DNA of 64,000 bases from NCBI GenBank assembly GCA_028280565.1, contig JANQLQ010000070.1, positions 1 to 64,000 of the forward strand, written 5' to 3'. Under the pieces are notes generated by a model, which did no database searches, was not told where the DNA came from, and saw only the letters and a list, made by a program, of their open reading frames with translations. This DNA comes from Fulvivirga sp. (lineage in GTDB: Bacteria > Bacteroidota > Bacteroidia > Cytophagales > Cyclobacteriaceae). Positions 52,136 to 63,700 of the stretch are shown piece by piece. Each line of letters begins with the position of its first letter. Positions within the stretch are counted from its first letter, which is position 1. The position numbers were made by a program, and so were the translations under genes.

Positions 52136-55100
52136 TCATTTGACCAGCACTTTAAAAGTCTGTACCTGGTTGATATTTTCTCCTGTAATATGTAAAAGAT
52201 ACAGGCCAGGCGCCAACCGGAGATCGGACAAAGGCACTGAGATTGTGTTGTTTTTGATTATGACAGACTGTAGATCAACAGCGTAGTGCTTACCCTCCAT
52301 ATTCACCAGGTCTAGGCTAGAAACATCCTTCGGACCCGGCGTTAACACGATCTGCAAATCATCTTCCAAACGTGAAGGATTTGGATAAACCATAATTTGC
52401 TGTCCAGTAGGGGCTAGTATCTCACCAGGATCGCCCTGCCTGGCGGCTGTTGCAGAACAGGTGGCACCACCTGATGCTTTTACCGTCGATTGATCCACCC
52501 CGTTTTCATCCTGCCAGGTGATCTTCACGGTATTTGCCCCGGGGACTGTTGGTGTGAAAAAGAAATTATCCCCTGGTAATGCTGTTATGTTCCCGTCTAT
52601 GCTGGTCCCGTATACCTGCCAGTAAACCGGCACCTCAAAACTATTAGGGTTTCTCACCCTCCAACGTCTTTCAACGTCGGGGCTTTCGGAACACATTGAT
52701 GTTAATGTTAGTTTTTCCACCCGGTACTCCTGGACGTACTCGTAACGTACAGCGTCGGCCACTGTTACTTTTGAGGGAGTGGTATCATTGTTGACCCTGA
52801 CAAAACTGGTATCCCCAGCACGCAAGACCAAGGTTTTAAGCAAAACCCATTTCCCGCCGTCTTTGGTTTGGTCTATTACCAATGTGTCTGTTGTGTTTCC
52901 ATCGTTCACCTCGTAATTCACGCTGCTATCCCTATCACCCGTCGAGATCCATCTTGAATAAAGGTTATAGATACCCGTTACCCCGATACCGGTTGTATAG
53001 GTGGCCGTTCCAGGCGCCGTCGTCCTGTTCACGCGGTAATTATTTCCTAAGAAACGCTGCCCCACGGGAGCGAATGTTGCAAATGCCCACGTGCCCTGGG
53101 TTTGGAATCCTGGCGTATTGTTATCGATGATGATCTCGGAGTTGTTAAAGGCTACGAATGCTTTTGTAGATTCCCCGAATGCATTGAATGCGCGAATACT
53201 GTAACGATAGATTTTATTGAATTCAATCGCATTGTCTCTAAAAACGGTTCCATTAGCGGCAACCGTGTCGAGCTGAGCAAAAGGGCCATCATCTGTGCTG
53301 CGCTCAATGATGAACCCGTCCTCGTTGGTGGCATTATCGAACCACTCCAGTTCGAGGCTGTTGGTATTGATTGAATTTGTTTTTAAGCCTGAAGGTCTTA
53401 AAGGAGGCGTACGATTTACATATTCCCATCTCACGGCATCCGCTACCGTGACCGATTGTGTTTTAACGGGTTCAACAGGTGTTACTATGTCATTATTGAT
53501 CCTCACAAAACTGCTGTTACCTACGGCCAGGTCCACGGTACCTATCTGTACCCATTGGCCCCCGTTTTGTTTTTGATCCACCACTACGGTTTGTGTGGCA
53601 CTCCCGTTATTAATATCGATCTCTACCTGGCTGTCCCTGTCCCCGGAAGACACCCATCTTGCGTAAACATTATAAGTTCCCGCTTCGACAATGCCAGGAC
53701 GATAAGTAGCAGCGCCGGTACTGTTCGTACGATTGACTCTAAAATTAGGCCCAAATTGCTGGTTAGGATTATTGCCGGTAGCCCAGATGCCCTGCGTTTG
53801 GAATCCCGGTGTATCGTTATCGACTATAATGTCCTCTACTGTATCGTCCCGGAAGGTAAACATGCGAACGCCAAATGACGCATCCCCTACAAAAACTCTC
53901 CCGAATACTTCCCTGTCGCCGTACAGGTTCCTGATCCATTGGCCTGGCACATCGATGGGCGTGATCAGCGACCAGCTTTCCCCCAGGTCTTCTGACTTCC
54001 AGATCCCCCATAGTCCATCGGCTCTCCTGGCCCCTGAAACATAAACGGTCGGTGTAGTGGAACCCGGCCTAGGTGCGCCAAAAGTCACGCAGGTAGGATT
54101 AAGCCTTTGGAAAAAGGTGATCTCTTCAAACGTATCCGTACGGTCGGGTGCAGCACCATTAGCCTTCCAGATGCCATTGGAACCTGTTGATATCCAGAGC
54201 TCTCCCTCTATACCCGGTGCGGTGGCCATTTTAGCTCCTCCACCCCTGGCAGCCGCAAATCCACCTTGTATACTTCCCCGGCTTGGAAGGTTCTCAGTGG
54301 TTACTTTGCTAAAGGTTTCTCCGCCATCATAACTGCGGTAAAATTCACCGTTGCGATCGTAGACGTAAAATGTATTCCCGTTCACTCGGTCAGATTGTAC
54401 CAGGTCGTCAAACTCATACTCGATGTTGCTGTCCAGGCCGCTATTGATGGTAGATACCCCGCTTGGCGTGCTCCATGTAAGGCCGCCGTCTTTCGTATAG
54501 CGAAGGTTTTTCTTGATCAGTACTACCGCATTATCCGGATCGGATGCTGATACGGCTATTTTGGGGCCACCTGCGCTGGGGCCACCTTCTCCTATATTTT
54601 CAAAGCTGGTCCCGATGGATGGATTGGAAACTTGGTCAAGCAGATCACCTCCATTGGTAGACCTAAAAACAAGTGGAACATAACCCGGTACCCGTGAGGC
54701 AGTAAACCACACGACACCTGGGTTGCTTTCACAAAAATCAATACCGGGAAAATTGGGTGTGAAGAAGCCTTGAGATTGTAAGCTTTCGGGGATCACGGTT
54801 TGACTCCCAGGGTATTGATCCAGGTCATCTTCATAATAAACAAATCCCCGCACATCGGCCATCCCAGTTAATAATCGAGCCCTAGATGTCCCGGGCAATG
54901 AAGTCCCGGTAATGTTAATCGTCATTTCATTGCCTTCTTGCATCGCATCCCAGGTAGTTACAGGCGCCCAAATGTCATCCGTTTTCCAAGCGTGGTAGCT
55001 GGAGGAAACATAGGCACGGTTTGCCGGCGCTGATGCCTGGTCATCAATATAAATGGAAAAAGCGTTTACTTGATTCGGTTCATATCTACCACGACCCCAA

Positions 55101-56134
55101 CCTGCGATGCTTCCAACCTGTGTCGGAACTTCCTCCCAAGTATCCCCTCGATCGTCGCTCCTATAAATAGCCGCATCAATCCGCGTACCTGTTGCATCAT
55201 CATATCGTGCCCTTGAGCAGATGACAACATTATTGTCTAAAGGGTCGGTAGCCACGGTTCTTACCTCCACATTTGTGCCACCAGGCCCTACCGTGGGAGA
55301 GATATCTTCCCAAATACTGCCGTTCCAGTGTGCTAATCCTTTGTCGTGCGCAGCATACAATTCCCCGTCTTTCGAGATCCTCAAGTAGCGTACGTAATTG
55401 CCGCTGACACCACTGGGCCCACCAGGCAAAGTAGCCGTCCATTGAGAAAAAGTATTTCCACCATCTTCACTTCTATAGATCCCCTGGGTCTTCACGGTAA
55501 CGTACACGTATTTTGAGCGCTCATTTGGAGTACCTATGTCCACACGCTCGCGTGTATGATCGACTACAATACTGCGACTACCAAGCGTTGGGAAATCTGT
55601 CCCTGGCAGCTGCGTCCAGTTGCCTCCTCCATCCCGGGTGTAGTACAGCCCTTGATCTTGTGAGCCGTAATAGACCACTTCTCCATTGGCACGATCCACT
55701 ACAAGCGCCTCTCCATAGTTACGATCGTCCCGATCATCCGGGAAGCCATTTGTGAAAATCCTAAGATTTAGCGATTGGTTCCATGTAGTGCCGCCATCTG
55801 TTGATTTATAAATGCCTCTAGATAACGCGGCATATAAAATATCATCTGTATTAGGGTGAAGACCGAGCCCGGCACATCCCTCCATGCGTTCCCCATAAGT
55901 GGGATCGAAACTGTCTGTGAGTCGTGTCCATGCTGGGTCAGCAGGTAATTTTTTGTACATACCGGCCACATCTGTTCTCAGGTACAACATATCCGAAGAA
56001 GGACTGCCTATGAATCCGAAGGTACGTCCTCCTCCCCCAATAGGCACCTGGCTCCAGCCGGTCCTTTCCTGGGCCTGCAGTCCCAGGCCATATATGCAGA
56101 GCAGCATTACCCATAGTTTTAATAATTTCATCAT
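52136..56134 (-). CDS. GH74-like beta-propeller surface protein with two golvesin-like domains, FnIII and T9SS sorting domain
   Basis: 1332 residues, signal peptide ending GLQAQ. The propeller (about 22-760) opens with VPIGGGGRTFGFIGSPSSDM and LYLRTDVAGMYK, the GH74 pattern in which the Asp of RTD is the catalytic base. MADVRGFVYYEDDLDQYPG corresponds to the internal GH74 block. BNR-type repeats (YKSTDGGTTWN, YRSEDGGNTFS, YYTRDGGGNW) are abundant. Then follow a golvesin-like domain at about 766-905 (DNDTPGFQTQGIWATG), FnIII at about 906-995, a second golvesin-like domain at about 1001-1135, and a sorting domain from about 1246 (MVYPNPSRLEDDLQIV) to the end. Expected at the cell surface as an endo-glycanase. 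GH74 enzymes cut xyloglucan, but the sulfatase context argues for another glucan-like or heteropolymer target. Confidence 0.85.
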   Translation of the reverse strand: MMKLLKLWVMLLCIYGLGLQAQERTGWSQVPIGGGGRTFGFIGSPSSDMLYLRTDVAGMYKKLPADPAWTRLTDSFDPTYGERMEGCAGLGLHPNTDDILYAALSRGIYKSTDGGTTWNQSLNLRIFTNGFPDDRDDRNYGEALVVDRANGEVVYYGSQDQGLYYTRDGGGNWTQLPGTDFPTLGSRSIVVDHTRERVDIGTPNERSKYVYVTVKTQGIYRSEDGGNTFSQWTATLPGGPSGVSGNYVRYLRISKDGELYAAHDKGLAHWNGSIWEDISPTVGPGGTNVEVRTVATDPLDNNVVICSRARYDDATGTRIDAAIYRSDDRGDTWEEVPTQVGSIAGWGRGRYEPNQVNAFSIYIDDQASAPANRAYVSSSYHAWKTDDIWAPVTTWDAMQEGNEMTINITGTSLPGTSRARLLTGMADVRGFVYYEDDLDQYPGSQTVIPESLQSQGFFTPNFPGIDFCESNPGVVWFTASRVPGYVPLVFRSTNGGDLLDQVSNPSIGTSFENIGEGGPSAGGPKIAVSASDPDNAVVLIKKNLRYTKDGGLTWSTPSGVSTINSGLDSNIEYEFDDLVQSDRVNGNTFYVYDRNGEFYRSYDGGETFSKVTTENLPSRGSIQGGFAAARGGGAKMATAPGIEGELWISTGSNGIWKANGAAPDRTDTFEEITFFQRLNPTCVTFGAPRPGSTTPTVYVSGARRADGLWGIWKSEDLGESWSLITPIDVPGQWIRNLYGDREVFGRVFVGDASFGVRMFTFRDDTVEDIIVDNDTPGFQTQGIWATGNNPNQQFGPNFRVNRTNSTGAATYRPGIVEAGTYNVYARWVSSGDRDSQVEIDINNGSATQTVVVDQKQNGGQWVQIGTVDLAVGNSSFVRINNDIVTPVEPVKTQSVTVADAVRWEYVNRTPPLRPSGLKTNSINTNSLELEWFDNATNEDGFIIERSTDDGPFAQLDTVAANGTVFRDNAIEFNKIYRYSIRAFNAFGESTKAFVAFNNSEIIIDNNTPGFQTQGTWAFATFAPVGQRFLGNNYRVNRTTAPGTATYTTGIGVTGIYNLYSRWISTGDRDSSVNYEVNDGNTTDTLVIDQTKDGGKWVLLKTLVLRAGDTSFVRVNNDTTPSKVTVADAVRYEYVQEYRVEKLTLTSMCSESPDVERRWRVRNPNSFEVPVYWQVYGTSIDGNITALPGDNFFFTPTVPGANTVKITWQDENGVDQSTVKASGGATCSATAARQGDPGEILAPTGQQIMVYPNPSRLEDDLQIVLTPGPKDVSSLDLVNMEGKHYAVDLQSVIIKNNTISVPLSDLRLAPGLYLLHITGENINQVQTFKVLVK

Positions 56135-56187
56135 GGTCTTCTAATTTGGTGTTTGATATGGCGCACTACTTTTGTGTAAAGCGCGTG

Positions 56188-58725
56188 TCATTCTTTTATA
56201 AATTTCGTTTTAAGTAAAGCGTTATTGCCCTCCAGGATCTTGATTACATAGATCCCCGGCTCAACCTGGTTTAAATCAATTGAACTTGGCATTCCGTTAC
56301 TTTGCATCTCCAAAGAACCTTTCCTGATCGTTTTGCCCAATGGGTTGAAAATATGAAAGGTGATATTGCTTCGTGTTCTACTTGGAATGTTAACATGAAG
56401 TTGACCCGTAGTAGGATTCGGATAAACCTTTAAAGATTCATATTCCTTTACAAATTGCTCTAAGCTTTGTTGATCCATTGCGGCTGTACGGGCGCCACGG
56501 GGTGTACCTGCCCCGCTGGAATTGATAAAGCGTATCCCTGTAAAAGCATCGCCTACATAAACACGTCCGTAATTTTGACGATCGGCGGCCATAAACCTTG
56601 GCCATTGTCCCGGATCATTACCTGGTGTGATGCGGGTCCAGGTATCCCCTAAATTCGTTGATCTCCACACTCCCCATTTACCATTAGCTCCACTCTGCTT
56701 ACCGTACACGTAAATGGTTGGATTTGTTGTGGAACTATGATTCTTTCCCCATGCGAGGCAAGTAGGGTTATCATTAGCAAAAAATGGCACTCTCGAAAAG
56801 GTATCCGTTTTATTGGACCCTGTGGAAGAAGACCTCCAGATACCGGAAGCTCCCATCGCGATCCAAACTTCTTCTTCCATACCCGGAGCTGCCGCAATAT
56901 GGATACCACCACCTGCATTCGCGGCCAATACGCCCCTATTAAATCTTCGATTGGGTAAGCCGGTTTGGCTTTTATCTCTCCTGGTAAATGAAGCGCCGCC
57001 ATTGGTACTACGATAAAACGTGCCGTTGGGTGAAATAAGATAGAACTTATTACCATTTACCCTGTCAGATGCAATAGCCTGGTCGAATTCATATTCGATG
57101 TTAGAAAAAAGAAAACCATCGCCACCCCTGATTCCCCCTGATGAGCCCCAAGTACTCCCACTGTTAGTGGTGTAATAGCATTTGCCTTTAACAGCCAAAA
57201 GAGCCTTTGCACCATTGGTGGCGGAAACAGCGATCTTTGGACCCCCTGCGTTGCCGTTGCCAAACGGATTCCCGACATAGGAGAAAGACGCTCCTGCATT
57301 TGAAGACCTGTAAACCGCGCAGCGATACTTCACCTCCCTTCCCTGGTCATCCCTGTATATCCTACTGGCCGTAGCCCAAACTACGTCCGGGTTGCCTTCA
57401 CAAAAATCTAAACCTGTAATGTTTGGTGAAAACTGTGCATTGGGCAGGTTGACCCTCTGTGTGGGATAGCTTGTTAAATTGTTTACATATCTAAATCCCC
57501 GGACATCGGCCATCCCGGCAATGTAATCCGGTCGATTGGACCCGTTTGTATTGGGAAGAGATACCCCGGCAAAATGTATGGTCATCTCGTTACCCTTGTA
57601 GATAGCATCCCATGTCGTGTTGGATGCCCAAATATTTTTAGTCACCCAGGGATAATAATTTGAACACACGTATGCCTTTCCTGGTGTCATACGATCAAAG
57701 TACACGGCGAAAACGTCAGGCCCGGCAGGTCTATACAAGTTCCGTGACCATCCCGGCATATCCCCTTCGTTTGTCGGCACATTTGTCCAGGTACCTCCTC
57801 GATTACTGGTTCTCTTCAACCTGCCATTATGAAAGCATAGGAGCTTTGCGTCGTCATGCGGATCGGTAGCTACACAGGTAACTTCACCCGACTTACTGGG
57901 ACCCGGGGTAACGTTAGACCAGGACGATCCATCCCAACGTGCCAGCCCGTTGTTATGAGCAGCGTATAAGTCCCCATCTTTAGACAATCGTAACCACCGA
58001 ACATAATCTCCATTATTAGGAGGTAAGTCGGCCTGCCAATGCGAAAACCTATCACCACCATTGGTGCTCCGGTAGATACCTCCTCCTTTTACCCCCACGT
58101 AAATGTATTCGGACCTCCCCTTGGTCATTTCGCGGGTGTTATCCACCACGATGTTACGTATCCGCGCATCACCCGGGATACCATTGGTAATTTTTATCCA
58201 ATCTTTGCCTGCGTTGGTAGACCTCCAGAGGCCATCCCCCTGCGAACCATAGTAAACAACATTACCATTTTGCTGATCTACCACCAGCGCTTCTCCGTAG
58301 TTTCGATCGTTACGGTCATCTTGCGTACCGTTAGGTTTGACCGAGATATTTAGTACGCGGTTCCATGAACCACCGCTATTAACGGATTTGTATATTCCCC
58401 TGGATAACGCGGCATAGAGGATCTTATCATCACTAGGGTGAACACCTAAACCGGCACATCCCGACATGGGCTCACCATACCATGGCCCAAAATTAGTAGT
58501 TAACCTTCTCCACGTATTGTCACTTACTGACGTTCTCACGTACATGCCAGCGACATCTGTTCTCACGTAGACCTTATTGCTCGTGGGGCTGGCGATGATA
58601 CCCACGGTTCTACCGCCACCACCGATTTTGGCGTTATCCCACTCTTGCGCAATTGAAATAGCAATCGTCAAGGCATAAACCGCTGCTAACAAAACAATAT
58701 TCTTAAAATTTAGGGGTAAGATCAT
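56188..58725 (-). CDS. GH74-like beta-propeller protein with T9SS sorting domain
   Basis: 845 residues, signal peptide (NIVLLAAVYALTIAISIAQE). It is a paralogue of the downstream protein: KIGGGGRTVGIIASPTSNKV, VYVRTDVAGMYVRT (catalytic-base motif), GCAGLGVHPSDDKILYAALS and MADVRGFRYVNNLTSYPTQR. BNR-like repeats are IYKSVNSGGSW, LWRSTNAGKDW and IYRSTNGGDRFS. It lacks the golvesin-like and FnIII modules and ends directly with a sorting domain (LKVYPNPTTGQLHVNIPS). It is first after the susCD terminator and 53 bases before its partner. The two probably attack the same polymer, one with extra binding modules. Confidence 0.87.
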   Translation of the reverse strand: MILPLNFKNIVLLAAVYALTIAISIAQEWDNAKIGGGGRTVGIIASPTSNKVYVRTDVAGMYVRTSVSDNTWRRLTTNFGPWYGEPMSGCAGLGVHPSDDKILYAALSRGIYKSVNSGGSWNRVLNISVKPNGTQDDRNDRNYGEALVVDQQNGNVVYYGSQGDGLWRSTNAGKDWIKITNGIPGDARIRNIVVDNTREMTKGRSEYIYVGVKGGGIYRSTNGGDRFSHWQADLPPNNGDYVRWLRLSKDGDLYAAHNNGLARWDGSSWSNVTPGPSKSGEVTCVATDPHDDAKLLCFHNGRLKRTSNRGGTWTNVPTNEGDMPGWSRNLYRPAGPDVFAVYFDRMTPGKAYVCSNYYPWVTKNIWASNTTWDAIYKGNEMTIHFAGVSLPNTNGSNRPDYIAGMADVRGFRYVNNLTSYPTQRVNLPNAQFSPNITGLDFCEGNPDVVWATASRIYRDDQGREVKYRCAVYRSSNAGASFSYVGNPFGNGNAGGPKIAVSATNGAKALLAVKGKCYYTTNSGSTWGSSGGIRGGDGFLFSNIEYEFDQAIASDRVNGNKFYLISPNGTFYRSTNGGASFTRRDKSQTGLPNRRFNRGVLAANAGGGIHIAAAPGMEEEVWIAMGASGIWRSSSTGSNKTDTFSRVPFFANDNPTCLAWGKNHSSTTNPTIYVYGKQSGANGKWGVWRSTNLGDTWTRITPGNDPGQWPRFMAADRQNYGRVYVGDAFTGIRFINSSGAGTPRGARTAAMDQQSLEQFVKEYESLKVYPNPTTGQLHVNIPSRTRSNITFHIFNPLGKTIRKGSLEMQSNGMPSSIDLNQVEPGIYVIKILEGNNALLKTKFIKE

Positions 58726-59150
58726 GACTGTAGGTTTAATGATTGTAAAAAAAGTTTAGAGGTGATCCCAATCCTTTAATGACCTGTCGGGGCGGAACCT
58801 ATCCACTTTTTGCTTTTCCCCGACCAGGCACGATTTGAACTACCCGGATGTTGAAACGACGGAAACGTCCACGGATATACCAAGCTTCCACAGAGCCCTC
58901 TCCGACTATATTTTCATTATCTAAGATAACTGGAAGAGCATCTATGAATCTTCCGGGAATTTTTCAAAATATAGTACTATTTTGATGAGGCCGATTTAAC
59001 CGAAGAATAATAATTTCTATGTAACGGATCTCCAAAATCATTCTTTGGTCATCGGTATTTTTTCATAGGCGGTATATGGCCTTCTCTTAAAACAAAAAAG
59101 TGGCAGCCTGGAGGCTTCCACTTTTAATCCATTTACAACTAATGATATGC
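58726..59150. other. Non-coding region between susD and the GH74-like genes
   Basis: 425 bases, probably holding the promoter and leader of the GH74-like genes. It contains an almost perfect inverted repeat CCTGTCGGGG (58783-58792) / CCCCGACCAGG (58818-58828; one bulged base) about 60 bases upstream of the start, which could be a leader hairpin. The susD terminator at 59094-59125 is listed separately. No gene is supported. Confidence 0.5.
59094..59125 (-). terminator. Rho-independent terminator of susCD
   Basis: Stem AAAAGTGGCAGCCT / AGGCTTCCACTTTT around a short loop, with a T-rich tail on the minus strand (TTTTTTGTTTT), about 26 bases after the susD stop. This is the most convincing intrinsic terminator in the window. 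Confidence 0.8.
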
Positions 59151-60707
59151 TCAATCTATGTTCGGATTACGACTTACTTCCCTATTGGGAAGGCTTCTCA
59201 CTAATGAAGCATCATCGTAAGGTACTGTAGCTGGATTATCTTGATTGCCTGGAACGGGGACCGGTCTTTTAAGGGCTTGCAGGTAAGCCAGCCTCCTATG
59301 CTCCATGGCAAATTCCTTGATCCATTCATGTTCTACATCTGTAGCAGTGGCAGTAGTTAATGGGTCGAGTTCTGCTCTTTGCCTGGTTATATTGATATCT
59401 TCTGCCGCACCTGTTCCATCACCACTTTCTACACGGATGACCGCTCTCATTAAATGCATCTCGGGATACCTGAATATTTGCCAGGTTATATTATTCAACT
59501 CGTATTTACGAGTCCATAAATTAAAAGATTCTAAATATTCGTTGTTTGGATACATTGGATCTCCGCTCGGTGTACCACTATCCTCGGCTTCGAATCTTAC
59601 AAACAGGTCCCTGTAGCGTTGATCCTGTGCTGCAAAAGCTTCATTGTCCCAACCAATTTCCCTTAACATTCGCTTATTAAATGCTAAACCACGATTTTGG
59701 CCACCACCGCCGGGCGTTCTTCTGCTGTAAGCTTCATGGACTATGGGCGCCCTCCAAGGATTATTAGTTACAAAATCCAATTTAAACACTACCTCGGGAA
59801 TTTCGGGAAGATCCTTATCTTTCCTGGTATAAATACCACTTAACATATCATCATGCGGCGGCACATCGTACCTACCTGCGTTAATGATCGTGTTGATTTG
59901 TTCCAACGCTCCACCGTCACCGTCAAAACCACTCGTCCAAAACCCTGATCCCATTCTAAAATACACCCTGGCCAATAAAAATCGTGCTGCATCTCTTTTA
60001 GCGCTGGATGCACCATACCACACAGGATCCCTACTAGGATCGTATGTTTCGGGCAATAACTCTATGGCCCTTTTTAGATCTGAGATTATTGCAGCATACA
60101 GTTCTTCATTTGAGGCCAGCGGTTGAAGGTCTGTCGGCGATCCTGGACTGGTTAGCATTAATGGAACCGTCAACGCATTTTGGTCTGAACTATAAGGAGG
60201 TGCAAATACGGTGGCTAAGGTATAATGAGCGAAGGCCCTCAAAAAATAACTTTCTCCTTTTAGTCGATTTTCCCATTGCGGATTATCCGGGGGAACGTCA
60301 TTTTCTTGATAAAAATCCAATATATTATTTACACTGCGCAAAACAATGTACGCACCGTAAAAACCGTGATCCACGAATCTATTTGTATTTTCACTAACCT
60401 GCCTTTCATAGATAGGTGTTATCCACCTGCCAAAACCGGTTTCATTCAGCCTGGAATAGGTTTTAAATTCTAGCATATCAGAGGCAATATCATTGTAAGC
60501 CCATAATGAGATGACATTTCCATTGGCACTTAGCGCAAAAAGAGACCAATATGCCCCTCTTATGTAGTCATCCAGTGTCTGATGTGTTATATCATCTACA
60601 GGCTGGGTTCCGCTGCCCCTGTCAAAATCCGTGACGAATTCCTCACCATCACAAGATACCACAGATAGCATCAACACAATCGAAATAAAATTTAATATAT
60701 TTTTCAT
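59151..60707 (-). CDS. susD: SusD/RagB-family glycan-binding lipoprotein
   Basis: 518 residues with a lipoprotein signal (ISIVLMLSVVSCDGEE), exported to the cell surface as the lid of the SusC porin. TPR-like helices and family blocks: RLKGESYFLRAFAHYTLATV (the SusD RAxxYF-type block), YAAIISDLKRAIELLPETYD, RDAARFLLARVYFRMG and the C-terminal YPEMHLMRAVIRVESGDGTG with EHRRLAYLQALKRP. It follows susC by ten bases and is followed by a strong terminator. It binds the oligosaccharide taken up by the adjacent SusC. The glycan is unknown. Confidence 0.95.
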   Translation of the reverse strand: MKNILNFISIVLMLSVVSCDGEEFVTDFDRGSGTQPVDDITHQTLDDYIRGAYWSLFALSANGNVISLWAYNDIASDMLEFKTYSRLNETGFGRWITPIYERQVSENTNRFVDHGFYGAYIVLRSVNNILDFYQENDVPPDNPQWENRLKGESYFLRAFAHYTLATVFAPPYSSDQNALTVPLMLTSPGSPTDLQPLASNEELYAAIISDLKRAIELLPETYDPSRDPVWYGASSAKRDAARFLLARVYFRMGSGFWTSGFDGDGGALEQINTIINAGRYDVPPHDDMLSGIYTRKDKDLPEIPEVVFKLDFVTNNPWRAPIVHEAYSRRTPGGGGQNRGLAFNKRMLREIGWDNEAFAAQDQRYRDLFVRFEAEDSGTPSGDPMYPNNEYLESFNLWTRKYELNNITWQIFRYPEMHLMRAVIRVESGDGTGAAEDINITRQRAELDPLTTATATDVEHEWIKEFAMEHRRLAYLQALKRPVPVPGNQDNPATVPYDDASLVRSLPNREVSRNPNID

Positions 60708-60717
60708 TTCCTTATTT

Positions 60718-63700
60718 TTACAATTTAATATTCACTCCACCAGAAGCAGTAAATACTTGCCATAAAGGCACACTATTAATTACACCTTGTGCCAAATTTC
60801 TTTGTGTAGGATTGCTGCCGGTTTGAACAAATTCCGGGTCAACGGTATCGAACCTGGAGAAGGTGGCTACGTTTTGGAGATTTACAAAAACGGATAATCC
60901 ACTCAGAATATTATTAGTTTTTTCCGAGATAGCATTAGAAAAATCATAACTTAAAGAAATAGTCCTCAGCCTGATAAAATCACCTTTTTCTAACCATTTA
61001 TCACTTCTATCCGCTACTCTTTCTTGAATGAATTCTCCCGGGACATTAGGATCCTCAACGGGGATCAGGCTATTGAAGGCTAACACTGGATATTCTGCAT
61101 TCGTATTATCGGGAGTCCATGTATTTCCTACTAAGTCTTTTCTTAAGACGGTTTGTCCTACACCTACATTTCTCCTAGCCATATTATCATATATATAATT
61201 ACCACCTTGGAAAGTGAATTGAAAATAGATGGATAAGCCTTTGTATGAAAAGGTATTGCCTATACCGCCAAAGAAAGTGGGTAAACCTGTTTTATCCTCC
61301 TGGATCACGCTATGTGCTTCAAAGGCATTATCTAAGTTCCTGATCGTCCTTCCTGTAAAAACACGTTCTCCTGTAGCCTCCAAAATTTCCTGGTCCACCT
61401 CACGAATGAGCATAACTCCATCTCTATCGTACCCAGCAAAAACAGGCAAGTAGAATTCACCTATAGGTGCACCCTCTTGCACCGTTGTATAGGCACTACC
61501 AGGGCCTCCAAAAGCGGTGAATGTTGTAGGAGAACCATCAAAACCAGGGAATAAGCGTTCTACCTCATTCCTATTTGTGGAAATATTAAAACTGGTTGTC
61601 CATGTAAAATTCCCTTTGGATATATTTTGAGAAGATATTTCAAATTCCCAGCCCCAATTCTTGAGTGTTCCCACATTAGCAATTGAAACGGCATCTGGCC
61701 CCCCAGGAGGGTAAACGCCTTGGGAGAGGGCCAATGGAATGTCTAATAATATGTCATCGCTTTTACTTTGGTAATAACCAATACTTCCTGATATTCTACT
61801 GTTGAAAAGCTCAAAATCCAGTGCTGCGTTTATGGTCGACGTACGTTCCCATCTTATGTCATTTGAGGCTAATCGATTTTGAACGAGTCCCCCAGGGATC
61901 AAATTGGTAGGGAACCGGGCGAAATTCAAGAATCCATCAATATCTTGTCCTGTTGGAATTTCCTGGTTACCGCTAATCCCATAGCTCCCGGAAAGTTTTA
62001 GATAGTTTAAAACCTCTAAGTCGTAGAAGGATTCCCGTGATGCTACCCAACCCGCCGAAACTGATGGGAACCAGTCAAATTCATTACCATCGGCGAAAAC
62101 GGAACTGCCGTCCCGTCTCATAGTTCCTTCTAGATAATATTTATTATCAAAGTTATAGGTCAATCTACCAAAATGGGAAAACAGCTTTCTTTCTTCGAAC
62201 ACTGAATTGTTAAGCTCGAACCAAAATGACCCATTGGGTTGGATTGTGGGCCCCAACTCACTTATTTCCTGGGGGGAACTGGCATTTTCTGCATTTATGC
62301 TTATTCTTCGCCCACCATTATATACTCTCTCAACCCCTAACAGGCCTGTAAAATTGTGTTTTTCTTTAAAGGTCTTGGTGTAACTTAATGTAGCGGCCAG
62401 GTTAGATTGTGTAAATTCATTCTCAATATACTCTAACCTTGGCAACCCATCTTCAAAGATGTAATCTTCACCATTATCGTAATCTCCCGGGGTTTCTTCT
62501 TCTGCCACCCTAGCAGTTGTAAATCGATTCTCTCTACCGGTCAAAAAGCTACCACTTGCTTCAGCCCTTAGCACCAAACCTTCAATGGGAGAGAGTTCAG
62601 CGAATATAGAACCGATATTTCTGAATCTTTCCCGGGTTCGGTTTGCAATATCTCGCCTGTCTAAATAGGTGAGGTTATTTCTTCCCACAGGATCAAAAAT
62701 AGTTCCATCAGGCAGGGTCTGAGGTAGTACAGGAATTGCTCCATCATATAATGTTCCAAAAAGTGCCCTGTTACCCAAATTACCCTGGGCACCACCAGCT
62801 TGCACAACATTATTGTTATTGCCAGTTTCCCTGGGAACGTCATTTTCATAAATTATGGAATAACGAACCCCAAGTTTTAAATAATCCGTGGCATTAAAAT
62901 CGACATTTAGACGCCCGGTATAACGGTCGAATTGTGTATCCCCGAAATTACCTTCCTGCGTCCTGTATTGACCGGAAAGAAAGTAGGAAGTTTTTTCAGT
63001 GGCGTTGCTTGACGAAAACGTATATTGCTCGTAACGTCCGTTTTCTTGCATTAAATCCACCCAGTCCGTATTCGTTGTATTGTAGAGATCCTGGTCCCTG
63101 TATATAGGTCGATGACGTGTATCAAATATAGCATTACTACTATTACCTATAACATCTGAGTTGGGATCATCCAACCCGCTATTTCTTCTACCCAAGGCTA
63201 CGAGACTCCTCCATTCGTCCGCATTTGCTAATTCCAGGTCATTGATCGGAACCGTAGCACCTGCTTCAAAACTAAAGTTAAGTGACTTTTGTCCAGCTTT
63301 ACCTGTTTTTGTCGTTACGATTATCACACCATTAGCACCCCTAGAACCATATATAGCCGTGGCACCAGCATCTTTTAAAACTGTGACACTTTCAATATCC
63401 TGGGGGTTTATGAAATTGAATGCATCTGTACCACCAGCCCCCAATTGGATGCCATCAATGATGAATAATGGTTCTGTAGCAGAGGTTACGGAGCCAGTGC
63501 CCCGGATCATAATACGCGTAGCACCTCCTGGTTCACCATTAGAAGCTGTCATTTGAACACCACTAACAGTGCCCTGTAACGCTTGTGTAAAGCTGGGGGT
63601 GGGTGTCTTTGCAATTTGTTCAGCATCTATAGTTGATACTGCATTTATTATATCGCTGCGTTTTTGTGTACCATAGCCTACTACTACAATCTCCTGCAAC

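Noticed and set aside
52136-58725. Assignment of the GH74-like pair to xyloglucan use
   Set aside because: GH74 motifs fit, but the usual partners (GH31, GH95, GH5/GH9) are missing and sulfatases are linked. Left open.
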